Shown here: one piece after another, positions 1 through 6,005 of the stretch
Layout of the letters: each line of letters starts with the position of its first letter
Numbering within the stretch: the first letter of the stretch is position 1
From: Hyphomicrobiaceae bacterium
GTDB lineage: Bacteria > Pseudomonadota > Alphaproteobacteria > Rhizobiales > Hyphomicrobiaceae
Length of the DNA: 6,242 bases
Direction: 5' to 3'
Assembly: GCA_021775715.1 (NCBI GenBank)
Contig: JAJFHI010000287.1
Span: forward strand, 1-6,242
Position numbers and translations under genes: made by a program
The notes under the pieces: model-generated
Database searches by the model: none
What the model saw: only the letters and a program-made list of their open reading frames with translations
Told to the model about the DNA's origin: nothing

Positions 1-1442
1 ACGGCCATCACAACCAGTGGGATCGCAATCATGATATCGCCAATGCGCCCGCCGATGAAAAAGATCGGCATGAAGGCTGCCATCGTCGTAATTGATGCCG
101 CTGTAACAGGCGGCAGCATCGTCATGGCACCGCGTTCGGCAGCTTCAATCCCGGAGACACCCTGCTCTTCGAGTGTCGCCGTCTGCTCGCCGACCACAAT
201 CGCATCATCAACAATAATACCAAGCATCATGATCAGAGCGAACATCGAGATCATGTTGATCGACTGCCCGGTGACATACATCACGCCCAGCGCCGCCAGG
301 AGCGCGACCGGAATGCCAACCGCTACCCAGAACGCGACCCGCGCGTTGAGGAAAATAAACAGCATCGCCAGAACGAGAACGAGGCCTTGTAGACCGTTCT
401 CGACGAGAATACCGAGGCGCTGCGCCACAAACTTGCCACGTACGTCATAGGTTTCAACGTTCAATGTCGGCGGCAACGTCGGACGCAACTCATCAAGATA
501 TTGTTGCATCCGCGACATGGTCAGGATCGTATCCGCGGACAGCGATCGCCGTACCGAGAGTTCAATAGCCCGCTTGTTTGCAATCAGGCCGATCTGGCCA
601 TCACGATCAAATTCTGTGTCGATACGGGCGATGTCTTTAAGAAAAATTTTCTGGCCGCTGCTCGTAGAGCGGACCTCGATGTTCGCCAGTTCTTCCGGCG
701 TCTTGCGCTCCGACCTTGAACGCAACTGGACATCGACGCCGCCTTCAAGCCGCCCTGCGGGTAAGTCCTGCGTATTGTTGCGAATACTTTGTGCGATTAC
801 ATCGAGACTGAGGCCTATACGGCGCAGCTCGTCTTCGCGTACGCGGACCCAGATTTCTTCGTCGCGCGCACCGGTCAAATCAACGCGATCTATTCCAGCA
901 TTCAGCAAGCCATCTCGGATTTCCTTGGCATAGCGTTTCAGAACCTGCTCACTAAAGGGCCCGTGGATTGCGATCTTGCCAACGGTATCGAAAATCGCAC
1001 GCCGCGAAACAATGGGCCGTTCGGAATCTTCCGGCAATGTCGTAACTTGCGAGATCGCTTGCTCGATGTCGCTTTGTGCCTTTTGCAGATCAGCGCCTGT
1101 ATTAAATGAAATGCTGATATTGCCGGAGCCCTCGCTCGCGATCGAGACGACTTCGTCAACGTCGTCGAGGAAACGTAGTTCCGGCTCCAAAACGTCAAGA
1201 ATGTTGGTCTCGACGTCCTCCGCGCTGGCTCCGGGCCAAGGCACGGCAACGGTTATGGTTGGAATATCGAGGTTCGGAAAGAACTGTCGGTTGAGCTTCA
1301 GAACAGAGAACACACCGACGAGCAACATCATCGCCATCAGCAAGTTTGGCGCTGTGGCGTGGCGCACGAAAACGCCAATCAATCCAGTATTAGAGCCGGC
1401 CGTGCGACGAGGCCCGCGTGAAGACGTCGGAGGGCGGCTCAT
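1..1442 (-). CDS. RND-family efflux transporter permease (AcrB-like, HAE1 type), N-terminal 480 residues, truncated by window edge
   Basis: Inner-membrane pump of a tripartite efflux system; family members use proton influx to export drugs or other hydrophobic compounds through an adaptor and an outer-membrane channel. Reading down from the ATG at 1442-1440, the frame stays open to the window edge. An Arg/Ser/Pro-rich tail (residues 1-20) precedes TM1 (about 33-50). FFPNLDIP (54-61) and PWPGASAEDVE (69-79) are typical of the start of the RND porter domain. The periplasmic porter region fills about 51-345, as in AcrB. Then come TM2 (about 348-367), TM3 (370-390) and TM4 (398-418). TM4 carries GIIVDDAIVVGE with the Asp pair at 412-413, matching the proton-relay Asp407/Asp408 of AcrB. 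Roughly 550 C-terminal residues are missing. The start overlaps the adaptor stop as ATGA, and the upstream Shine-Dalgarno is weak, so translational coupling is likely. Family assignment is secure; substrate is unknown. Confidence 0.95.
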   Translation of the reverse strand, partial: MSRPPTSSRGPRRTAGSNTGLIGVFVRHATAPNLLMAMMLLVGVFSVLKLNRQFFPNLDIPTITVAVPWPGASAEDVETNILDVLEPELRFLDDVDEVVSIASEGSGNISISFNTGADLQKAQSDIEQAISQVTTLPEDSERPIVSRRAIFDTVGKIAIHGPFSEQVLKRYAKEIRDGLLNAGIDRVDLTGARDEEIWVRVREDELRRIGLSLDVIAQSIRNNTQDLPAGRLEGGVDVQLRSRSERKTPEELANIEVRSTSSGQKIFLKDIARIDTEFDRDGQIGLIANKRAIELSVRRSLSADTILTMSRMQQYLDELRPTLPPTLNVETYDVRGKFVAQRLGILVENGLQGLVLVLAMLFIFLNARVAFWVAVGIPVALLAALGVMYVTGQSINMISMFALIMMLGIIVDDAIVVGEQTATLEEQGVSGIEAAERGAMTMLPPVTAASITTMAAFMPIFFIGGRIGDIMIAIPLVVMA

Positions 1443-2869
1443 GACGTCGGTTCCGACAGCTCGACCTGCACGCCTGCGCCGGGTTTGGACAAGCGCGTGG
1501 TGATGACCTTGGCCCCGGACTCGATCTCACCGCTCACCAGAAGCTCAGCGCCTGAGACGCCAACCACTTTCACCTTACGCGGTTGCAAGCGTCCTTCAAT
1601 GACAACATACACCGTGTCTCCGTCGTAGAGTGCAACAGCTGGCAACTTGAACACGCCATCGAACTTGCGATCAGGCAAAGACACTTCAACAAACGCCCCA
1701 GGCCGCAATGGCACTGGCTTGGATGAGTCGGTCACACGCGCAAAAATCTCAATGCCGCCGCTGTCGGAACTGATCTGCGCTCCGACCTGTGCAATCTTTG
1801 CTTTGTATGTAAAGCGCGTGTCACCGAGAACCCAAGATACATCGACTGGACGGTCAACAAGAGAGCCTTCTGCCGAGACAATGCGGCCATACTGTTCGTT
1901 GGTCAGCACGAACCGTGCTTCGATCCAGTCCCGGTCAATCAAAGTCGCAACAGTGTCGTTTGCTGTAATCGTACGTCCCGTCTGGGTCGTAATGTTCGTG
2001 AGATACGCGTTGAACGGTGCAGTCAATTTGGTTTCAGTCAACCGGCGATCAGCGAGAGCGACCGTCTGTGTCAAACGCGAGATGATCGCATCTTGTTGGG
2101 CGATACGCGCCTTCCAAACAGCAAACGTGTTTTCCAGCGTCATCAATGCTTGTTCGCGTTGCGAAACGGTGTTCTGGCGCTGGTCAAATACCTGTTTGCT
2201 CAACGCGCCGCGCTTAACAAGCGGACTGGCGCGCGCAACATCGCGCTTTGCAATCTTGAGCTGCTCACGTAAAAACGTAATCGAGTTTTGCTCGGATTTC
2301 AGCGATGCCTCAAGCTCAATCTTACGCGCCTTAGCCTCGGCAAGCTGCGCATTGGCTTCGTTGATCGACATCTTGAAATCGAAAGGGTCAATCTCAACAA
2401 TAAGCTCGCCCTTGGCAATCTCACCACCTTCGCGAAGGTTATCCCCCGTTGCAACGACACGCCCGGACACCAGCGCGCGAATATCAACCTGACGTCCGGC
2501 GACCGTCGCGCCATACAATGTCAAGGTCGGCTGGTGGTCACCAATTGTGGCTGTAACCGCTCTGACCGGATAGACGCGTTCAGCCTGAGCGCGTTTCGGC
2601 GGCGCTTGTTTTGTCGCCTTGAGATAGGTGTAGCCTGCGATCGCGAGCGCGAGGACAGCGAGCGGCAAAATTAGTTTGGCAAACGCCCGCAGTACCCGCA
2701 CGACTTTACGCGACCCCGGAGTTGGCCCACCCAGGTCTCCCGGATCCGATGACGACGCATCTGGCGTCACAGGCTCAGCTTTGGCGTCCACCTCGCGCAG
2801 CTCCACATAATCTGCCACCGGACGAATATCGCCAACGACGCGTGCGCTATCCGGTTTCCGGTGTTGCAT
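1439..2869 (-). CDS. RND efflux system periplasmic adaptor subunit (membrane fusion protein, HlyD/AcrA type)
   Basis: Links the RND pump to an outer-membrane channel. Counted from the 2869 start, the protein has 476 residues. In order: a polar, Pro/Asp-rich cytoplasmic tail (1-58); one membrane anchor (about 64-83, LILPLAVLALAIAGY) with no lipobox; a first lipoyl half (about 128-165, with GDNLREGGEIAKGE); a long alpha-helical hairpin (about 166-278); a second lipoyl half (LTAPFNAYL, 282-290); a beta-barrel (about 316-398); and a membrane-proximal domain to the end. The hairpin tip (213-229) reads R..PL....ALSKQ..D, close to the motif by which AcrA-like adaptors meet TolC-type channels, so a TolC-like partner is inferred. 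Two in-frame ATGs exist, at 2875 and 2869. An AAGGA lies 1 nt from the first and 7 nt from the second, so I chose the second. This is the first gene of the operon; its TGA overlaps the permease ATG. Confidence 0.95.
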   Translation of the reverse strand: MQHRKPDSARVVGDIRPVADYVELREVDAKAEPVTPDASSSDPGDLGGPTPGSRKVVRVLRAFAKLILPLAVLALAIAGYTYLKATKQAPPKRAQAERVYPVRAVTATIGDHQPTLTLYGATVAGRQVDIRALVSGRVVATGDNLREGGEIAKGELIVEIDPFDFKMSINEANAQLAEAKARKIELEASLKSEQNSITFLREQLKIAKRDVARASPLVKRGALSKQVFDQRQNTVSQREQALMTLENTFAVWKARIAQQDAIISRLTQTVALADRRLTETKLTAPFNAYLTNITTQTGRTITANDTVATLIDRDWIEARFVLTNEQYGRIVSAEGSLVDRPVDVSWVLGDTRFTYKAKIAQVGAQISSDSGGIEIFARVTDSSKPVPLRPGAFVEVSLPDRKFDGVFKLPAVALYDGDTVYVVIEGRLQPRKVKVVGVSGAELLVSGEIESGAKVITTRLSKPGAGVQVELSEPTS

Positions 2870-2876
2870 AGTCATA

Positions 2877-2881
2877 TCCTT
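2877..2881 (-). promoter_or_regulatory. Shine-Dalgarno (AAGGA) that decides the adaptor start
   Basis: On the minus strand the AAGGA ends 1 nt before the ATG at 2875 but 7 nt before the ATG at 2869. Normal spacing is about 5-9 nt, which favours the second ATG and makes the adaptor two residues shorter than the longest reading. Confidence 0.6.
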
Positions 2882-2945
2882 GCACTTTCACGACGATGAA
2901 GACGACAGCCAAGAGACTCGTCCATATAGGCATCTCAACATATTA

Positions 2946-2956
2946 AAACGACGTTT
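2946..2956. repeat. Short palindrome AAACG-A-CGTTT upstream of the adaptor gene
   Basis: A perfect 5-base dyad around one central base, about 75 bases upstream of the adaptor start. Regulators of RND pumps often bind palindromes in this kind of position, but this one is short and no regulator gene is visible in the window. Confidence 0.2.
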
Positions 2957-2974
2957 GATGGGTGCTGGTTCGCA

Positions 2975-2998
2975 ATTGCCCGCGATCCTGCTGGCAAT
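2975..2998. repeat. Inverted repeat ATTGCC-N12-GGCAAT in the pump leader
   Basis: Perfect 6-base arms (2975-2980 and 2993-2998) enclose a 12-base loop within the inferred leader of the efflux pump transcript. It could form a small RNA hairpin or serve as a protein-binding dyad. It has no U-run, so it is not an intrinsic terminator. Confidence 0.25.
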
Positions 2999-3044
2999 GT
3001 TAACGCGGCCCATCTCCGAAAACCGTCGCCCGATCTGGCGAATG

Positions 3045-3074
3045 ATCAAAACCGAAACATCCAAAATTCGTCAA
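3045..3074 (-). promoter_or_regulatory. Candidate sigma70 promoter for the efflux pump operon
   Basis: On the minus strand a -35-like TTGACG (3074-3069) is followed after 18 nt by a -10-like TTTGAT (3050-3045). Just upstream, 3099-3081 reads as two A-tracts (AAAAATAGAAAAATAA), where an UP element would sit. Transcription would start near 3038 and leave a leader of about 170 nt. The hexamers match the consensus at 5 of 6 and 4 of 6 positions. This rests on sequence resemblance only. Confidence 0.4.
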
Positions 3075-3106
3075 AGAGAGATTATTTTTCTATTTTTATC
3101 CATTTT

Positions 3107-3124
3107 GAAGCGTGAAATTGCTTC
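3107..3124. repeat. Inverted repeat GAAGC-N8-GCTTC, possible operator
   Basis: Two perfect 5-base arms separated by 8 bases lie 15 bases upstream of the candidate -35 of the sulfite reduction operon, a position that would suit an activator site. I cannot match it to a named regulator. Arms this short can occur by chance. Confidence 0.25.
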
Positions 3125-3139
3125 TTTCGTCGTGGTTTA

Positions 3140-3167
3140 TTGACTTATTAGGGAATTTAGTTCTAAA
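3140..3167 (+). promoter_or_regulatory. Candidate sigma70 promoter for the methyltransferase-cysJ-cysI operon
   Basis: TTGACT (3140-3145) and TCTAAA (3162-3167) are spaced by 16 nt, matching the -35 and -10 consensus at 5 of 6 and 4 of 6 positions, inside the AT-rich part of the intergenic region. Transcription would start near 3174, giving a leader of about 45 nt before the GTG at 3218. This rests on sequence resemblance only. Confidence 0.45.
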
Positions 3168-3187
3168 CAGAGCCTTAATTTGATGCC

Positions 3188-3223
3188 GGCCGTCGCGCCG
3201 AGCGAGTATAGGCGGACGTGGCC
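3188..3223 (+). promoter_or_regulatory. GC-rich hairpin enclosing the ribosome-binding region and start of the methyltransferase gene
   Basis: In the RNA, GGCC (3188-3191), GTC (3192-3194) and CGCC (3196-3199) can pair with GGCC (3220-3223), GAC (3215-3217) and GGCG (3211-3214). That gives 11 base pairs, with one bulged G at 3195, a two-base bulge at 3218-3219 (the GT of the first GTG start) and an 11-base loop. The AGGCGG that would serve as Shine-Dalgarno lies mostly in the stem. The pairing is read directly from the sequence; a regulatory role is inference. Confidence 0.4.
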
Positions 3224-4129
3224 CAAGTGCCTGCAAAACAATCACATGATCGATCCTCTGCGGGAAATCAGTCGCAGGCAACCGCGGCTGTGGCACGGCC
3301 CGGTGGCGAGGTGTGGCTGATTGGTTGCGGCCCGGGCGACCCCGAATTGCTGACTTTGAAGGCCGCCCGTCTGATCTCAAAAGCAGATGTCCTCATATAC
3401 GACCGCCTTGTCGATCCAGACATCCTCAGCCACGCAAGATCAGGGTCCGAGAGGATCTATGTCGGCAAGGAAGGCTATGGGCCGTCAACGCCTCAGCACG
3501 AAATTAACGCACTACTGTTGGACCGAGCGCAACGTGGGCAACGCGTCGCCCGCCTCAAAGGCGGTGACGCCTTTGTCTTCGCCCGGGCAACGGAAGAGCT
3601 GGCGACACTGCAGGCAGCCGATATTCCAGTAAGGGTTATCCCCGGCATCACAGCGGCGCACGCATGTGCTGCGTCCGTCCAACTGCCACTGACTGCACGC
3701 CAGCTCGTACAGCAAATCACATTGGTCACCGGCACATCGGCTGATGGTGATCTTGATGTCGATTGGCACGCACTCGCAAAGCCCGGTCAGGCAAGCGCCA
3801 TCTACATGGGCGTAACGCGTGCACCTATCATCCAAAGACGACTTCTTGTCGCCGGCGCCGATCCGGAGACACACGTCGTCATCGTAGAAAATGGCACGTG
3901 CGTGCAAGAACGCACAATCGCAACGCGGCTCAAGCATTTGTCGGATGCAGTAAGTGACGGCGGCATCAAGGGCCCAGCAATTATCTTTGTCGGCCTCGAC
4001 TGGTCGGCTGCCGGGCTGCAGATCCCGGAAAAAATCGTAGTGTTCCCTGTTGCATCACATGTCGACGAAATTGGCCCGTCGAAACAGCAAATTTTCTCAA
4101 CCGATCTTGATCTTAGGAGGCACGGGTGA
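3218..4129 (+). CDS. cobA: Uroporphyrinogen-III C-methyltransferase (SUMT), stand-alone, for sirohaem synthesis
   Basis: Cytoplasmic enzyme that transfers two methyl groups from S-adenosylmethionine to uroporphyrinogen III, giving precorrin-2, the sirohaem precursor. It has 303 residues, like the C-terminal half of CysG, and no dehydrogenase/ferrochelatase domain. Visible motifs are CGPGDPELLTLKAA (37-50), YDRLVDP (61-67), VGKEGYGPSTPQHEIN (82-97), RLKGGDAFVFARATEE (112-127), IPGITAAHA (141-149), PLTAR (157-161) and a C-terminal GPAIIFVGLDW (252-262). The usual DPFVFGRGGEE and PLTHR are altered, but the Arg and Glu of the loop (123 and 126) and the Arg of PLTAR (161) remain. A TAG at 3209-3211 bounds the frame. 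GTG codons at 3218, 3227 and 3290 are all possible starts and none has a well-placed Shine-Dalgarno, so the N-terminus is uncertain; conserved sequence begins near residue 32. First gene of the operon, overlapping cysJ as GTGA. The sulfite reductase neighbours argue for sirohaem rather than cobalamin or haem d1. Confidence 0.92.
   Translation: MAQVPAKQSHDRSSAGNQSQATAAVARPGGEVWLIGCGPGDPELLTLKAARLISKADVLIYDRLVDPDILSHARSGSERIYVGKEGYGPSTPQHEINALLLDRAQRGQRVARLKGGDAFVFARATEELATLQAADIPVRVIPGITAAHACAASVQLPLTARQLVQQITLVTGTSADGDLDVDWHALAKPGQASAIYMGVTRAPIIQRRLLVAGADPETHVVIVENGTCVQERTIATRLKHLSDAVSDGGIKGPAIIFVGLDWSAAGLQIPEKIVVFPVASHVDEIGPSKQQIFSTDLDLRRHG
4115..4120 (+). promoter_or_regulatory. Strong Shine-Dalgarno AGGAGG for cysJ
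   Basis: A full AGGAGG lies 5 nt before the GTG at 4126, inside the last codons of the methyltransferase gene. It fixes the cysJ start at this GTG and shows that cysJ can load ribosomes independently even though its start overlaps the preceding stop. Confidence 0.85.
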
Positions 4130-5907
4130 CCGGAGCCAAAATCATTCCAAAGACCGCACCATTCACTGCTCAGGAAATCGATGCGCTCAACGTGCTGGTT
4201 TCCAAAGCAACGCCGATGCAACGTGCGTGGCTTGCAGGCTTCCTTTCAGGCCTTGATGCCAAAGACGGCGGCACAGGTTTGGCAGCGGCCGCGCCTTCTG
4301 CGCCACCGCGCGCGAAAGTGCCGTTGACCATCATCTATGCAAGCGAAAGCGGCAACGCTGAAAGCCTCGCACGCAAATCTAAGAAACTGGCTGGCAAACA
4401 AGGCTTTGACGCCAAGGTCTATGACATGGGCGACACCGATGTCAGTGTCCTGGCGAAAGCGAAAAACATTATCGCCTACATCGCGACCTGGGGCGAGGGC
4501 GATCCACCAGAACGCGCGCAGGACTTTTACGATGGCCTTATGGGCGACGGCGCTCCGAAACTGGAGGGTGTAAACTTCGCCGTGCTTGGTCTCGGTGACA
4601 CGGCTTACATAAACTTCTGCCAGACGGCCAAAGAGATCGACGCGCGCTTTGAGGCACTTGGTGGCAAGCGTGCGTCTGACCGCGTCGACCTCGACCTCGA
4701 CTTTGCCAAGCAGGCCGCAAGCTGGATCGATTCCACAATCACCGCGCTGGTTCCGGCCGATGCTGCCACTGACGGCGGCACGATCGTACACGTCGACTTC
4801 TCAACGAGCGAAGACGATGACGATGACGAACCGCTCTACACGACTGAAAACCCGTTGGAGACCGAAATCTCTGACATGATCAATCTGAACGGCACCGGCT
4901 CAACACATGAGACGTGGCACGTTGAAATCGCGACTGACGACCCTGCCTTTAACTACCAGCCTGGCGATGCGATTGGCATCATCCCGGAAAACAATCCTGG
5001 GCTTGCCAAAGATCTTCTCGAAGTCACTGGTCTTGGTGGCAACGATGCTTTGGCCAAACGCCTGACAACATCTTTTGACATCACGACGCTGTCACGCCCT
5101 GTCGTCAAAGCCTACGCTGAACTGACCGGCCGTGAAGATGTTGCCGAGCTCGACGATGTCGAGGCATTTGCAAATTTCTCAGCCGACCGCCAGCTCATAG
5201 ATCTGTTCGCCGAGCACAGGGAAACCTTGACCGAAGACCAACTCACAGGTCTTTTGCGAGCACTTCCTGGCAGGCTATACTCGGTTGCCTCAAGCTCTCG
5301 CGCGCATGACGGCGAAGCCCACGTTCTGGTCGGCGCTGTTCGGTGGGACGCGCGCGGTCGCAGCCGTGGCGGCGTCGCCTCGACATTCCTCGCGGACCGG
5401 CGCAAGAGTGGAGACAGCATCAAAGTCTACGTCAAACCTAACCGTCACTTCCGATTGCCAACAGATGACAACACGCCAATCATCATGATCGGCGCAGGCA
5501 CTGGCGTTGCACCCTATCGCGGCTTTGTTGCAGAACGCGCTGAACGTGAAGCGAGCGGCAAATCCTGGTTGTTCTTCGGTGAGCGCAACTACACGTCAGA
5601 CTTTCTCTACCAGCTCGAATGGCAGGAATTTCAGGAAGATGGCTTCCTAACCAACATCACACTAGCGTTCTCCCGCGACCAGCCGGAAAAAATCTACGTC
5701 CAGAGCAAGCTTTGGCAAGAGCGTGATGCCGTTGCCGGCTGGATCGCCGACGGTGCCCACATTTACGTTTGTGGCGACGAAAAAGGTATGGCCAAAGACG
5801 TCGACGCAACACTTGCAAAGATCGTTGGCAATGGCGACGAGGAAGCCGGCCGCGTGAAGCTCAAAGAGCTCGCTAAAGCCCATCGTTACCAACGTGACGT
5901 CTACTAA
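4126..5907 (+). CDS. cysJ: Assimilatory sulfite reductase (NADPH) flavoprotein subunit (alpha)
   Basis: Passes electrons from NADPH through FAD and FMN to the CysI haemoprotein, which reduces sulfite to sulfide; cytoplasmic. It has 593 residues, near the 599 of E. coli CysJ. An N-terminal stretch (about 14-45) resembles the CysJ leader. The flavodoxin domain (about 67-208) has FMN loops ASESGNAE (72-79), TWGEGDPP (121-128) and LGLGDTAYINFC (154-165). An Asp-rich linker (229-235) follows. The FAD/NADPH reductase half has RLYSVASS (383-390), GVAST (416-420), IGAGTGVAPYRGF (455-467), FFGERNYTSDFLY (483-495), FSRDQ.EK.YVQ (515-526), HIYVCGD (545-551) and the family C-terminus RYQRDVY (587-593). 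No frameshift or missing motif is seen. The start is a GTG with a strong Shine-Dalgarno, overlapping the methyltransferase stop by four bases. The nearest alternatives, cytochrome P450 reductase-like proteins, are disfavoured by the C-terminus and the following cysI. Confidence 0.96.
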   Translation: MTGAKIIPKTAPFTAQEIDALNVLVSKATPMQRAWLAGFLSGLDAKDGGTGLAAAAPSAPPRAKVPLTIIYASESGNAESLARKSKKLAGKQGFDAKVYDMGDTDVSVLAKAKNIIAYIATWGEGDPPERAQDFYDGLMGDGAPKLEGVNFAVLGLGDTAYINFCQTAKEIDARFEALGGKRASDRVDLDLDFAKQAASWIDSTITALVPADAATDGGTIVHVDFSTSEDDDDDEPLYTTENPLETEISDMINLNGTGSTHETWHVEIATDDPAFNYQPGDAIGIIPENNPGLAKDLLEVTGLGGNDALAKRLTTSFDITTLSRPVVKAYAELTGREDVAELDDVEAFANFSADRQLIDLFAEHRETLTEDQLTGLLRALPGRLYSVASSSRAHDGEAHVLVGAVRWDARGRSRGGVASTFLADRRKSGDSIKVYVKPNRHFRLPTDDNTPIIMIGAGTGVAPYRGFVAERAEREASGKSWLFFGERNYTSDFLYQLEWQEFQEDGFLTNITLAFSRDQPEKIYVQSKLWQERDAVAGWIADGAHIYVCGDEKGMAKDVDATLAKIVGNGDEEAGRVKLKELAKAHRYQRDVY

Positions 5908-5993
5908 CAAATAAGACCAAACAAGTAGATCCGCGAAAGATACCAATCCAACCGGACACGCCCGGAACATCACCGGCGCTATTTACCCGCCAC

Positions 5994-5997
5994 AGGA
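5994..5997 (+). promoter_or_regulatory. Shine-Dalgarno AGGA that decides the cysI start
   Basis: In-frame ATGs lie at 5997 and 6006. AGGA ends 8 nt before the second and overlaps the first, which has no Shine-Dalgarno of its own, so 6006 is the better start. Confidence 0.6.
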
Positions 5998-6005
5998 TGA
6001 TTGAG

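Larger units (their letters stand above)
2870..3217. other. Divergent intergenic control region between the efflux operon and the sulfite reduction operon
   Basis: About 350 bases without a convincing gene separate two operons that read away from each other. The stretch at about 3061-3180 is clearly richer in A and T than the flanking genes and contains the best promoter-like sequence on each strand. The side nearer the pump (2876-3040) would be a long leader for the pump transcript and contains short dyads. The side nearer the methyltransferase ends in a GC-rich hairpin. A weak plus-strand frame at 2880-3143 starts at TTG, has no Shine-Dalgarno and resembles no family I know, so I do not call it a gene. 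No terminator is expected or seen between divergent operons. Confidence 0.8.

Noticed and set aside
31..1503. Several plus-strand open frames opposite the RND permease
   Set aside because: All are antisense to a frame with unmistakable RND motifs, lack Shine-Dalgarno sequences and overlap one another in different frames.
1647..2492. Open frame of 281 codons on the plus strand opposite the adaptor gene
   Set aside because: Its translation shows no recognisable domain, and it lies wholly antisense to an adaptor with clear lipoyl, hairpin and barrel features. It is a by-product of that gene's codon pattern.
2888..2941. Possible 17-residue leader peptide on the minus strand, ending in five Ser codons, just upstream of the adaptor
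   Set aside because: It is in frame with the adaptor and closes with TGA at 2890-2888, but there is no Shine-Dalgarno before its ATG and no attenuator-like alternative hairpins or terminator after it.
2880..3143. Possible small gene of 87 residues in the divergent intergenic region
   Set aside because: It starts at TTG without a Shine-Dalgarno, begins almost on top of the adaptor start, crosses both promoter-like regions and has no recognisable sequence.
3170..3220. A riboswitch (for example S-adenosylmethionine-sensing) in the methyltransferase leader
   Set aside because: The leader is short and I cannot find the conserved core or pseudoknot elements of known classes. Only a simple bulged hairpin is visible.
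3183..3320. Out-of-frame ATG reading frame of 45 codons overlapping the 5' end of the methyltransferase gene, perhaps a frameshifted N-terminus or upstream ORF
   Set aside because: There is no Shine-Dalgarno, the translation resembles nothing in the family, and the conserved methyltransferase sequence begins after its stop in the other frame. No frameshift is needed to explain the gene.
4126..5907. CysJ as a cytochrome P450 reductase or nitric oxide synthase-like diflavin protein
   Set aside because: Length, the CysJ-like N-terminal stretch, the C-terminal RYQRDVY and the adjacent cysI all point to sulfite reductase.
5908..6005. Terminator or extra small gene (such as a DUF2849 protein) between cysJ and cysI
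   Set aside because: The 98-base gap has only a 4-base CCGG dyad with no following T-run, and no frame with a start and Shine-Dalgarno long enough for a gene.
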